From Qipengyuania atrilutea (GTDB taxonomy: Bacteria > Pseudomonadota > Alphaproteobacteria > Sphingomonadales > Sphingomonadaceae): a DNA stretch of 64,000 nt. Location of the stretch: positions 551,501 to 615,500 of the forward strand of contig NZ_JABWGV010000003.1 in assembly GCF_013370205.1 (NCBI RefSeq). The letters are read 5' to 3'. The notes beneath the pieces were generated by a model. That model made no database searches. It was given only the letters and a program-made list of their open reading frames with translations, and had not been told where the DNA came from. Below, piece after piece: positions 45,879 through 53,943 of the stretch. Numbering within the stretch: the first letter of the stretch is position 1; every line of letters starts with the position of its first letter. The position numbers were made by a program, and so were the translations under genes.

Positions 45879-47626
45879 GCCGCCAGTTCGAGCGGCTGGA
45901 TCTCGCCCGACAGATACAGCTTCTTCGCCTTCGCCCGGCTGAGCTTTCCGGAGGAGGTGCGAGGCAGCGTGCGCGGCGGAACCAGTTCGACCACGCAGTT
46001 CATGCCGGTCACCGACTGGACCTTGTCGCGGATCTGCTGCCGCAGCTTCACCCGCTCGTCGGGATCGGATACGCGGCAATGTACCAGCACGGCGGGCGCT
46101 TCCTCCCCGGCCTCGGTCTCGACCGAGAAGGCCGCGATGTCGCCGTGGTTGAAGCCCGGAAGCTGCTCAACCGCCCATTCGATGTCCTGCGGCCAGTGAT
46201 TCTTGCCGTTAATGATGATCATGTCCTTCGCCCGGCCGACGATGAACAGGTAGCTATCGGCCAGATAGCCCATGTCACCCGTATCGAGCCACGCGCCGCC
46301 GCCGTCGTCGCTCGGCACGAGACAGTCGTTCGTCGCTTCCTCGTTACGGAAATAGGAGTGCATGACGCTGGGACCGCGGCACCAGACCTTGCCGATCTGG
46401 TGGTCGCCCTTGGCCTCTCTGTTTTCGCCGCGGATTTCGACTTCCATGTCGGGCAGCGCCTTGCCGCAGTTCACGATCGCGCGGTAGCGCGCCGGACGCG
46501 ACAGGTCGCGGGGCGTGCCGGAAAGCCGCTCTTCCTCGACCAGTTCGATGCGAATGCCTTCGCCGGGCGGCATCACGGTAACCGCCAGCGTCGCCTCGGC
46601 GAGGCCGTAGCTGGGCGTGAACGCGCTCGCCTTGAAGCCCGCTTCGGCAAAGGCATTGACGAAATTCTGCATCACGTCGGGCCGGATCATGTCCGCGCCG
46701 TTGCCCGCGACCCGCCAGCGCGACAGGTCGAACTTGTCGCCGACCTGCGTCTGGCTCGACACGCGGCGCGCGCAGATGTCGTAGCCGAAGGTCGGCGAGT
46801 AGGAGAGCGTCGTGCCCTTGTTGCGGCTGATCAGCGACAGCCAGGCGAGAGGCCGACGCGCGAAATGTTCGGTTTTGAGGTAATCGACCGACATCTGGTT
46901 CGCGATCAGCGACAGGAAGCAGCCGACGAGGCCCATGTCGTGATACCACGGCAGCCAGCTGACGACACGCTCGTTGGAGCGCACGTCCATCGTGGCTGCA
47001 TGGCCGTAGAGATTGTGCAGCAGCGCCTTATGCGTAACGGCGACGCCTGTCGGAAACCGGGTCGAGCCGCTGGAATACTGGAGGTAGCAGATGTCTTCCG
47101 GCTCGGCTTCGGGGAAGTCGCACTCGGCGGCTTCTCGCTCGGCGAACGCGGCCCAGTTCACGCCTTCGCAGCCCTGCCGCCCTGCCGCGGCAGCACCCAT
47201 TTCGTCGATCTCCGCCGGATAGAGCAGCATCTTGGGATCGCTGGAGGACAATTGCACGGCAAGCTGGTCGATATAGCCCTCTTTCCCGCCGAAGCCGGTG
47301 GGAAGCGGAAGTGGGACCGGCCAGGCGCCGACATAGACGCAGGCGCAGAACAGCGCGGCGAACTCGGGCGATGTTTCGGCGATCAGCGCGACGCGGTCGC
47401 CCTTTTCGATGCCGCTCGCGGCCAGCCGGCGCGCCATAGCAAGCGCGTCTTCCTTGAGTTCGCTATACGGATAGCCGCGTGCAAGCTCCCCCCGCATATC
47501 ATGGAAGTTCAGCCCTTTTTTGCTGCGGGCGGCGTAATCGATCGCTTCGTTGAACGTCGCGAAATCGGCGCGGCGGCGCGGCAAATCGCAGTCGTTCGGC
47601 GTCGGCTTGATAGCTGTGTTGCTCAT
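45875..47626 (-). CDS. Fatty acyl-AMP ligase (FAAL), ANL superfamily
   Basis: Activates a fatty acid with ATP to acyl-adenylate for transfer to an acyl carrier. The 583 residues contain the P-loop YSSGSTRFPTGV, the AMP-binding SYGLAEA, the hinge region WLDTGDMGYL and GRAKDMIIINGKNHWPQDIE, and the catalytic Lys in TSSGKLSRAKAK. FAALs differ from acyl-CoA ligases by an insertion after the DICYLQYSSGSTRF block; the GKNHWPQDIEWAVEQ motif favours FAAL here. No PKS, NRPS or acyl carrier gene is close, so the acceptor is unknown. Its stop overlaps the MAPEG stop. Confidence 0.88.
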   Translation of the reverse strand: MSNTAIKPTPNDCDLPRRRADFATFNEAIDYAARSKKGLNFHDMRGELARGYPYSELKEDALAMARRLAASGIEKGDRVALIAETSPEFAALFCACVYVGAWPVPLPLPTGFGGKEGYIDQLAVQLSSSDPKMLLYPAEIDEMGAAAAGRQGCEGVNWAAFAEREAAECDFPEAEPEDICYLQYSSGSTRFPTGVAVTHKALLHNLYGHAATMDVRSNERVVSWLPWYHDMGLVGCFLSLIANQMSVDYLKTEHFARRPLAWLSLISRNKGTTLSYSPTFGYDICARRVSSQTQVGDKFDLSRWRVAGNGADMIRPDVMQNFVNAFAEAGFKASAFTPSYGLAEATLAVTVMPPGEGIRIELVEEERLSGTPRDLSRPARYRAIVNCGKALPDMEVEIRGENREAKGDHQIGKVWCRGPSVMHSYFRNEEATNDCLVPSDDGGGAWLDTGDMGYLADSYLFIVGRAKDMIIINGKNHWPQDIEWAVEQLPGFNHGDIAAFSVETEAGEEAPAVLVHCRVSDPDERVKLRQQIRDKVQSVTGMNCVVELVPPRTLPRTSSGKLSRAKAKKLYLSGEIQPLELAA

Positions 47627-47755
47627 GATGTGTGTCGCAAAACGTTGATATTCTGCGCCTTCTGACCCCCTCGATCACCGTTTCGCGCCTTTGTCATGAA
47701 CCTACGCAAAACTGCAAGCTTTCCCATTTGATAAGGAGTGTGGCACGAATAAGGC

Positions 47756-48442
47756 ATGAGCTTCGACAATCCCAAGCGAAAAAGCGGTCAGCGTCGGGAG
47801 CGGCGTCCTGCAAAGCCGCTCGATCCGGCGCGGATGGAGGAGCTGGCGCTTGCATACGTCGCCCGCTTCGCGACGAGCGCGAACAAGCTGCGTCAGTATC
47901 TGCTGCGCAAACTGCGCGAGCGCGGGTTTGCCGCGGACGCTGCGGAAAGTTGGCTGCCGGATGATGCTGCCGACGCCGATGCGAACGCGGAGACAGGGCG
48001 AGAGCACGCTGACCGCATCGTTCAAAGGTTTGTGGAGAAGGGCTACGTCGACGACGACCTCTACGCAAAGACGCGGGCCAGCAACCTGCTCTCCCGCGGT
48101 TACGGCGCACGGCGGATCGAGGCGACGCTGCGGCACGACGGGATCGCGGAAGACCTGCGCCAGTCGCACGCACCGGAGGAGGCCGCAGCCCGCGAAGCTG
48201 CGCTGGCGCTGGCGAAGAAGCGGCGCTTCGGTCCCTACTCGCGTTCGGCTCTAAGCGCGGACGAAGAAGCGCCGGAAAACGAGCGCGATTTCGAAGTGTG
48301 GCAGGAACAGCAAAAGCTGCGCGAAAAGCAGCTTGCGGCGATGCTGCGTGCAGGACATGATTTCGGTGCGGCCAAATCGGTGATAGACGCACCCTCTATC
48401 GCGGCGGCGGAACGCTGGGCCGCAGGAGACGACGATGATTGA
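47756..48442 (+). CDS. recX: Regulatory protein RecX
   Basis: RecX binds and restrains RecA filaments. The product has 228 residues, with three-helix repeats; the segment KLRQYLLRKLRERGF and the RFVEKGYVDDDLYAK block are typical. A long Arg/Lys-rich N-terminus and an acidic end (GDDDD) flank the repeats. The start ATG at 47756 has a weak site (AAGG) close by and a better AAGGAG about 19 bases upstream, so the start is uncertain. It overlaps the DUF192 gene by eight bases. No recA is adjacent. Confidence 0.88.
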   Translation: MSFDNPKRKSGQRRERRPAKPLDPARMEELALAYVARFATSANKLRQYLLRKLRERGFAADAAESWLPDDAADADANAETGREHADRIVQRFVEKGYVDDDLYAKTRASNLLSRGYGARRIEATLRHDGIAEDLRQSHAPEEAAAREAALALAKKRRFGPYSRSALSADEEAPENERDFEVWQEQQKLREKQLAAMLRAGHDFGAAKSVIDAPSIAAAERWAAGDDDD

Positions 48443-48929
48443 TCGCCTAGTACCTATCGCTCTTGTTTCGGCCCTGCTGGCCGCCTGTTCGCCGCAAGCG
48501 GGCGCCGAAAATACTGCCGTTGCCGAAGCCCCGGCGCAGGCCGTGACCCAGCATCCGGTTTCCGGCCTGGAGGTCGTTCCGCTCACCATCGACACTGGCG
48601 AGCAGACCCACCGCTTCCGGGTCGAGGTCGCCCGCAGCCGCGAGGCGCAAAGCCGCGGGCTGATGGAACGCCCGCCGCTCGGCGACGACGAGGGCATGAT
48701 CTTCCCCTACAAAGCTGCCGCAGTGCAGGGCTTCTGGATGAAGAACACGCCGTCCCCGCTCGACATCATCTTCGTTGGGGAAGACGGGCGCATTCTCAAC
48801 ATCATCACCGGCGAGCCGTACTCGGAAAAGAACCTCATTTCCGATGGTCACGCCAATCTGGTGCTCGAAATTCGTGGGGGCCGCGCGGCGGAACTCGGCA
48901 TCGAGCCGGGCGATGTCGTCGCATGGTAA
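48435..48929 (+). CDS. DUF192 lipoprotein, 164 aa
   Basis: A lipobox LAAC follows a short hydrophobic start, so the protein is probably a periplasmic lipoprotein. The DUF192 domain covers residues 50-160 with MERPPLGDDEGMIFPY, FWMKNTPSPLDIIFVGEDG and VLEIRGGRAAELGIEPGD. The family has a beta-barrel fold with unknown function. It starts eight bases inside recX and precedes ndufA12 by 65 bases. Confidence 0.88.
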   Translation: MIDRLVPIALVSALLAACSPQAGAENTAVAEAPAQAVTQHPVSGLEVVPLTIDTGEQTHRFRVEVARSREAQSRGLMERPPLGDDEGMIFPYKAAAVQGFWMKNTPSPLDIIFVGEDGRILNIITGEPYSEKNLISDGHANLVLEIRGGRAAELGIEPGDVVAW

Positions 48930-48993
48930 CAAGGCGGCGTGACCCGCGCCAAATCACTTGGCCGCACCGCGAGAATGGTTTAACCGCGCGGCC

Positions 48994-49410
48994 ATGAGCA
49001 TACTCGGCAAAATCTTCACCTGGTGGAACGGCGCCACGATCGGGACCTCCCTGTTCACGAGCAGGCGGGGCGAGAAAGTCGGCACGGACGCGCAGGGCAA
49101 CACCTATTACCGCTCGAAGAACAAGCGCGATCTCAACACCGCCGGTTCCTACAGCGGCGGCGAGCGGCGCTGGGTCATCTACGAAGGCGCGAACGATGCG
49201 AGCCGCGTGCCGCCCGAATGGCACGGCTGGCTCCACGGCGCATTCGACGACGTGCCTGAAAGCAACCTGCCGCCCGCCCGCATCTGGGAAGCCGACTACA
49301 CGCCGAACGCGACCGGAACGCCGAATGCCTACCGTCCGCAAGGCGCGCTTGAAATGGGCGGCAAGCGGGCGCGCACGACCGGAGACTACGAGGCCTGGAC
49401 GCCGGAGTGA
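48994..49410 (+). CDS. NADH:ubiquinone oxidoreductase subunit NDUFA12 family
   Basis: An accessory subunit of complex I found in mitochondria and alphaproteobacteria, 138 residues. Conserved features are TWWNGATIGTSLFTSRRGEKVG, GNTYYRSK, RRWVIYEG, and PPEWHGWLHG. It contacts the matrix-side arm of complex I. The ATG at 48994 is used; the frame is open 12 codons upstream. Its stop overlaps the start of DUF2155 (TGATG). The trio with DUF2155 and aat is a recurrent alphaproteobacterial neighbourhood. Confidence 0.92.
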   Translation: MSILGKIFTWWNGATIGTSLFTSRRGEKVGTDAQGNTYYRSKNKRDLNTAGSYSGGERRWVIYEGANDASRVPPEWHGWLHGAFDDVPESNLPPARIWEADYTPNATGTPNAYRPQGALEMGGKRARTTGDYEAWTPE

Positions 49411-49925
49411 TGGCGCGACGGCTCAATCTGGGTATCGCCGCTGCAGGCGTGTGCCTGCTCGGCGCGGTTGCCTGCTCGGACGAAGTGCCCACGCAGCCGC
49501 AGGCGGAAGAAACGACCGTGCCAGAGGAATTGGCCGGCGAGGATGAGATCGTTCAGCCCGAAGGTCAGGTCGAAGGCGCGACCCCGATGGGAGAGCGGAC
49601 CGCGACGATCGGCGTGCTCAACAAGCGCAACAACCTCTCGCGCGACCTCGAGATGCAGCCCGGCGAAACGCGGCGGCTCGGTAATATCGCCGTGCGGCTA
49701 TCCGCTTGCGAGCGAACCGCACCGTGGGAAAGCCCGCAGGAAACCGGCGCTTTCGTCCAAGTGCTTGTGCGCGATGCCAACCAGCAGTCGGGCGAGGGCG
49801 AGTTCCGCCGTATCTTCTCCGGCTGGCTGTTCAAGAACTCACCGTCACTTAATGTAGTCGAGCATCCGATCTACGACGTCTGGGTCAAGGACTGCGCGAT
49901 GAGCTTTCCGGGCGAAGAGGCCTGA
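49410..49925 (+). CDS. DUF2155 protein, 171 aa
   Basis: A signal sequence with VACSDE suggests a lipoprotein. An acidic linker is followed by the DUF2155 domain from about residue 60 (TATIGVLNKRNNLSRDLEMQPGETRRLGN) to the end, where the motif FSGWLFKNSPSLNVVEHPIYDVWVKDC gives the family its character (shown as landmarks). Starts at GTG 49407 or ATG 49410 are both coupled to the ndufA12 stop; ATG is preferred. The last 55 bases overlap the 3' end of aat on the other strand, so the two coding ends constrain each other. Confidence 0.88.
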   Translation: MARRLNLGIAAAGVCLLGAVACSDEVPTQPQAEETTVPEELAGEDEIVQPEGQVEGATPMGERTATIGVLNKRNNLSRDLEMQPGETRRLGNIAVRLSACERTAPWESPQETGAFVQVLVRDANQQSGEGEFRRIFSGWLFKNSPSLNVVEHPIYDVWVKDCAMSFPGEEA

Positions 49926-50590
49926 TCGCCGCGCTCCGCCAGATCGGCGATCGTTAGCGGTAGCCGTGCTTCGGGCCGACCCGCAGCCTGGTCAATCAGT
50001 TCCAGGTAGTGCGCCTGCGGGATCGATACCGCACCCATCCGGCCGAGATGCGCGGTCATGAACTGGCAGTCGAGCAGCCGGTAACCCGCTTCCTTCATAC
50101 CCGCGACCAGCCATGCGAGCGCTACCTTGCTGGCGTTGTCGGCTCGGCTGAACATGCTCTCGCCGCAGAAGACGCGGTCGAATGCGACGCCGTAAAGGCC
50201 GCCGACCAGACGGTCCTCCTGCCAGCATTCGATACTGTGCGCGTAGCCGCGGCGCTGGAGTCCTACGTAACTTGCCTCGATCCGGTGAGAGATCCAACTG
50301 CCTTCCGCGCCGCCGTCGGCTGCAGGGCGGGGCGCAGCGCATTCGGCGATGACTTCCGAAAAAGCGGCGTCGCAGGTCACGCGGAACGTGCCGCGCGCGA
50401 GAACCTTCGCCAGCGAGCGCGAGCAACGGAAGCCGTCCAGCGGAATGATCGCTCGCTCGCGTGGCTCGACCCAGAAGACCTCCTTGTCATCGCGCGCATC
50501 GGCCATGGGAAAGACGCCCTGCCGATATGCGAGCAGCAGAAGGCGCGGATCGATCGGATCGTCGGCGGCGGAGAAGGTCGGGGTGTGCAT
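49871..50590 (-). CDS. aat: Leucyl/phenylalanyl-tRNA-protein transferase
   Basis: Adds Leu or Phe from tRNA to proteins with N-terminal Arg or Lys, making them substrates for ClpS/ClpAP. The product has 239 residues. The core signature is intact: GVFPMAD, EPRERAIIPLD, WISHRIEASYVGLQRRGYAHSIE and FCGESMFS. The ATG at 50590 gives the native N-terminus; the frame is open far upstream into the tRNA region, which cannot be coding. The C-terminus overlaps the end of the convergent DUF2155 gene by 55 bases. Together with bpt it completes the pair of transferases of the N-degron route. Confidence 0.94.
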   Translation of the reverse strand: MHTPTFSAADDPIDPRLLLLAYRQGVFPMADARDDKEVFWVEPRERAIIPLDGFRCSRSLAKVLARGTFRVTCDAAFSEVIAECAAPRPAADGGAEGSWISHRIEASYVGLQRRGYAHSIECWQEDRLVGGLYGVAFDRVFCGESMFSRADNASKVALAWLVAGMKEAGYRLLDCQFMTAHLGRMGAVSIPQAHYLELIDQAAGRPEARLPLTIADLAERGDQASSPGKLIAQSLTQTS

Positions 50591-50715
50591 TTGCCACTCA
50601 ATTTGAGCCGTTGCCGGCGCCGCCGCAAGGGGGCAGGGCAGGCGGTCGGCCCAAGGCCGCATATCGTGCTTGCCATGCACCGGCCGCCGCCCTAGATGCT
50701 GCGGCCTACCCATGC

Positions 50716-50791
50716 AGGGGTGTAGCTCAGTTGGTAGAGCATCGGTCTCCAAAACCGAGGGCCACGGGTTCGAATCCTGTCACCCCTGCCA
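50716..50791 (+). tRNA. tRNA-Trp (anticodon CCA)
   Basis: A complete cloverleaf of 76 bases: acceptor stem AGGGGTG with CACCCCT, D-arm TAGCTCAGTTGGTAGAGCA, anticodon stem TCGGT/ACCGA around CTCCAAA with anticodon CCA at 50749-50751, T-arm with GGTTCGAATCC, discriminator G and an encoded CCA end. It precedes the secE-nusG genes, as commonly seen, but with a small gene and a reverse symporter gene placed between. Confidence 0.97.
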
Positions 50792-51041
50792 TTTCCCCAC
50801 ATGACCGACCGATTCGTGGCTGACACGTTTCAGCGTATGCACCATCGCGCCCTCGCGGTTTTCGGTTATGGTTAACAAATGTACCGGAATCCAACATCTT
50901 ACAGTTAACGTCTGACAAGATGTGATCTTTCGGCAACGCTATTATCGTTAACATCCTAAATTTTGCAAAGTCGGAAACCTAGCGATGGACTGGGCATTAT
51001 TGTCGATGAGATGAAGTCCTCATCGAAGTTGGAGAAAGCCC
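50792..51041 (+). promoter_or_regulatory. 250-base gap ahead of the 49-residue gene, with inverted repeats
   Basis: The AT-rich gap contains an inverted repeat ACATCTT (50894-50900) and AAGATGT (50917-50923) with a 16-base spacer, and three GTTAAC sites at 50871, 50904 and 50947. An 8-base perfect hairpin TCGATGAG/CTCATCGA lies at 51003-51026, five bases before the GGAGA of the next gene. I see no coding frame in it. Promoter position is not clear. Confidence 0.4.
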
Positions 51042-51191
51042 ATGTCATCAATGTCCTTCCGTAGCAGCCGCCCGGATAGCTGGGTAGAACCACGCGCTTA
51101 CCGCGATGCTTCCCTGCGGCTTCAGAAATACGGCCGCGTGCAGCCGATGCACCAGCCCTCGCTGCTGGAGCGTCTGTTCGCGAGCCGTTAA
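51042..51191 (+). CDS. Small basic protein, 49 aa
   Basis: An ATG at 51042 with a GGAGA ribosome site opens a 49-codon frame whose product contains SRPDSWVEPRAYRDASLRLQ, then KYGRVQPMHQPSLLERLFASR (landmarks only). It is Arg-rich, without a signal sequence or helix, and ends just before a strong terminator, so it sits in a compact transcript of about 250 bases. I believe similar short proteins occur in other sphingomonads, but I cannot check. The frame has an internal ATG at 51051. It is easily missed by length filters. Function unknown. Confidence 0.7.
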   Translation: MSSMSFRSSRPDSWVEPRAYRDASLRLQKYGRVQPMHQPSLLERLFASR

Positions 51192-51220
51192 ATCAAGAAG
51201 TTTTCTGGTTAACGAATTGG

Positions 51221-51255
51221 GGGCCGGGGTCTTAAGAGATCCCGGCCCTTTCTTT
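51221..51255 (+). terminator. Terminator after the 49-residue gene
   Basis: GGGCCGGG and CCCGGCCC pair over 8 bases around a 12-base loop and are followed by TTTCTTT. The structure starts 30 bases after the stop. It would also insulate the reverse symporter gene that ends at 51286. Confidence 0.88.
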
Positions 51256-51285
51256 AACGGCGCCGCCAGTCCAGCAGCCAGCCGC

Positions 51286-52824
51286 CTAATACTCTTCCGG
51301 TTCTTCGGGCGTTTCGGCGGTGTGGGTGGGGCCAGCATCCTTCTCGCCGCGCGCCAGTTTGAACACCACGCCCGAGAGTAGCGCGAGCGCCAGCAGGTTC
51401 GGCAACGCCATCGCCGCATTCGAGATGTCGCCCATGCGCCAGACGAGCTGCGAAGGCTGCGTCGCTCCTATGAAGATGGCGATGCACCAGATTACGCGCC
51501 ACGCGATGTGCAAGGCTTTCTCTCCGCCGCGGGTCGAGCCCGGAATACGGTCGTAAAGGAAGGTGATCGCCCGCTCGCCGTAGTAACTCCAGGTGAGCAG
51601 CGTCGTGAACACGAACAGGATCAGGGCGATGCTGGCGATCAGCGTGCCGATGGGGATGGAGCCGATCTCCAGCGGAAACGCTGCTGCGAAGGCGCCAGAT
51701 GTCGTGACGAAGCCGCTTTGGGCGGTCGTGCCGAGGTCGGACTGCCAGACGTGACGGACCGCTTCGCCCTGATAGGTGAAGTCGCCTTCAACCGTGAGGA
51801 TGACGAGCGCGGTCATGGTGCAGATGATGATCGTATCGATGAACGTGCCGAGCATCGCCATCCGGCCCTGCTGCTGCGGATCGTTGGTCTGTGCCACCGC
51901 ATGGGCGATCGGGGTCGAGCCCTGGCCGCTCTCGTTGGAGAACAGCCCGCGCGCTACACCTGCCCGGATAGCAAGAATGATCGCCGCGCCGGCAAACCCG
52001 CCGCTCGCGCTTTGCGCATTGAACGCTCCGCCGAAGATCCGGCCGAAGGTTTCGGGCAGATCGCCGAAGTTGAGGATGAGCGCGATCAGCGCCATCACGA
52101 TGTAGGCGGCGGCCATGAACGGCACGACGCTTTCCGCGACACGGCCGATCGACTTGATGCCGCCGATGATGACTACGAAGACGGCAATGGCGACGACCAG
52201 GCCGCCGAGCCAGCGTTCCCAGCCGAAAAGCTCGTTGAGGCCGCTCGCGACTTCGTTCGCCTGAATCGAATTGCCGGTTACCAGCGCAGAGAACAGCGTG
52301 CCGAGGCAGAACAGGATCGCGAGCCACGTCCACTTGGGTCCGAGGCCCATCATGATGTAGCTCATCGGGCCGCCGCGGTAGACGCCGTCGCTGGTTTTCT
52401 CGCGGTAGCGGATGGCGAGCGAGCCTTCCGCGAAGCCGAGTGCCATGCCGAACAGTGCCGTGACCCACATCCAGAAGATCGCGCCGGGTCCGCCGAGCGC
52501 GATGGCTGTGGCGACGCCCGCAAGGTTACCCGTGCCGACCTGCCCCGAAAGTGCCGTGGACAGCGCGGCGAACGGCGAGATTTCGCCTGCCCCTGCGCCC
52601 TTGCGGCCCTTGAACAGCCCGGCGAAGGCGCTGCCCAGTTTGACGATCGGGTAAAAGCGCAGGCCGATCATCATCCATGCGCCGACCCCAAGCAGGATAA
52701 TTGCAAGCGGCGGGAAGGGGATGACCGCCTCTCCGTTCCATGTTCCGCCCCAGATGAAGTCGGAAATGTTCGTGACGGGCTGGACGAGCCGTTCGCCCAG
52801 CGTCTGCGGTTGGCCTGCTGCCAT
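51286..52824 (-). CDS. Alanine/glycine:cation symporter (AGCS family)
   Basis: An inner-membrane sodium- or proton-coupled importer of alanine or glycine with 512 residues and about 10-11 helices. Family marks are GGPGAIFWMWVTALFGMALGF, SGQVGTGNLAGVATAI and the GQGSTPIAHAVAQT block. The charged C-terminus (PTHTAETPEEPEEY) is cytoplasmic. The ATG at 52824 is used; the frame is open a further 16 codons. It stands alone on the minus strand, separating tRNA-Trp from secE-nusG. Confidence 0.93.
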   Translation of the reverse strand: MAAGQPQTLGERLVQPVTNISDFIWGGTWNGEAVIPFPPLAIILLGVGAWMMIGLRFYPIVKLGSAFAGLFKGRKGAGAGEISPFAALSTALSGQVGTGNLAGVATAIALGGPGAIFWMWVTALFGMALGFAEGSLAIRYREKTSDGVYRGGPMSYIMMGLGPKWTWLAILFCLGTLFSALVTGNSIQANEVASGLNELFGWERWLGGLVVAIAVFVVIIGGIKSIGRVAESVVPFMAAAYIVMALIALILNFGDLPETFGRIFGGAFNAQSASGGFAGAAIILAIRAGVARGLFSNESGQGSTPIAHAVAQTNDPQQQGRMAMLGTFIDTIIICTMTALVILTVEGDFTYQGEAVRHVWQSDLGTTAQSGFVTTSGAFAAAFPLEIGSIPIGTLIASIALILFVFTTLLTWSYYGERAITFLYDRIPGSTRGGEKALHIAWRVIWCIAIFIGATQPSQLVWRMGDISNAAMALPNLLALALLSGVVFKLARGEKDAGPTHTAETPEEPEEY

Positions 52825-53120
52825 TATGTACCCCCAATGCGTCCCGTGACAGTCGATGTCGAAGCGGTGCACGCTAAAGCGCCTTTCGCATCAGCGCTAC
52901 CCCCTCGCTGCACCGCAACGCGGATAAACGCGCCTCGTCGCCGCGCGGCACGGCCCCCTTGCTTTTGCCGCGCCTGCCGACTAAATGCGCTCCCGTCTTC
53001 CGACATCGGAGTTTTGCCTGGCCCCTCCCGGAAATATCGCCGGGGCGGCGCTGGACCAATCCCGAAACGAGGTTCGGACAGGCATCAGGTGAAGCTAGAG
53101 GCAAGCGAAGGCAAACGAAC

Positions 53121-53315
53121 ATGGCGAAGGTCAATCCGGGTGAATTTCTGCGCCAGGTCCGCTCCGAAGCGGGCAAGGTCGTATGGCCGTCGCGCGAAGA
53201 GACGATCCGCACCGCCATCTTCGTCTTCATCATGATGGTGATCCTGTCGCTGTTCTTCCTCGGCGTCGACACAGTCTTCAGCGCGATCGTCAGCTGGCTT
53301 CTGACGCTGGCCTAA
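53121..53315 (+). CDS. secE: Preprotein translocase subunit SecE
   Basis: Essential small subunit of the SecYEG channel, 64 residues, of the short single-helix type. The conserved FLRQVRSEAGKVVWPSREET precedes one helix (TAIFVFIMMVILSLFFLGVD). The ATG at 53121 gives the native N-terminus. nusG follows 45 bases later, the usual secE-nusG pair. About 295 bases upstream to the symporter gene presumably contain the promoter; no obvious elements are recognised there. Confidence 0.96.
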   Translation: MAKVNPGEFLRQVRSEAGKVVWPSREETIRTAIFVFIMMVILSLFFLGVDTVFSAIVSWLLTLA

Positions 53316-53360
53316 CGCCGCCGCGCACCACCACCAGGAACAAGGTTTCACGCAGATATC

Positions 53361-53897
53361 ATGGCACGTTGGTACATCATCCACGCCTACTCCGGTTTCG
53401 AGAACAAGGTGCGCGATTCCATTCTCGCCGAAGCGGAGCGGCTCGGCCTGTCCGAAGGGGTCGAGGAAGTCGAAGTTCCGACCGAGACCATTACCGAAGT
53501 AAAGCGCGGCAAGAAAGTTCAGGTCGAGCGCAAGTTCATGCCCGGATACGTGCTCGCCAAGCTGAACATGACCGACGACGTCTATCACCTCGTGAAGAAT
53601 ACGCCGAAGGTGACCGGTTTCCTCGGTAACAACAACAAGCCTCAGGCGATTTCCGAGAAAGAGGCCGCACGCTACTTCGGCGGGGTCGAGGAAGCGAAAT
53701 CGGCACCGAAGAAGGACATTTCGGTCGATTACGAGATCGGCGATTCGGTCAAGGTGCTCGACGGTCCGTTCGCGAGCTTCAATGGCGTGGTCGAGGAACT
53801 CGATTTCGACAAGGCGAAGGTCAAGGTCTCGGTTTCCATCTTTGGCCGCGCGACGCCGGTCGAACTCGATTTCGAGCAAGTCGAACTGGTGAAGTGA
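53361..53897 (+). CDS. nusG: Transcription termination/antitermination protein NusG
   Basis: Elongation factor that binds RNA polymerase, Rho and the S10-NusE complex. The 178 residues contain the N-terminal NGN domain (WYIIHAYSGFENKV) with the FMPGYVLAKLNM motif, and a C-terminal KOW domain (IGDSVKVLDGPFASFNGVVEE). It lies after secE. Instead of rplK the next genes are a membrane protein and a lipoprotein, so the standard secE-nusG-rplKA cluster is interrupted here by about 1.3 kb. Confidence 0.96.
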   Translation: MARWYIIHAYSGFENKVRDSILAEAERLGLSEGVEEVEVPTETITEVKRGKKVQVERKFMPGYVLAKLNMTDDVYHLVKNTPKVTGFLGNNNKPQAISEKEAARYFGGVEEAKSAPKKDISVDYEIGDSVKVLDGPFASFNGVVEELDFDKAKVKVSVSIFGRATPVELDFEQVELVK

Positions 53898-53943
53898 GCC
53901 GCGGGCGTCCGCGCCCGCTTCACGCAAGCAGATAATCCGTTTG

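Noticed and set aside
45746-47665. 639-codon open frame on the plus strand across the FAAL gene
   Set aside because: It is the antisense shadow of a well-identified ligase in a GC-rich genome; its residues show no family features.
50716-50791. tRNA-Trp as an integration site
   Set aside because: The tRNA is intact, no repeat of its 3' end and no integrase were seen within the following few kilobases.
50860-50960. CtrA site among the GTTAAC boxes
   Set aside because: The three TTAA elements are 33 and 43 bases apart, not the 11 bases required for TTAA-N7-TTAA.
51508-53235. 575-codon open frame on the plus strand across the symporter gene
   Set aside because: Antisense to a clear AGCS symporter and running through the secE start; composition is that of a shadow frame.
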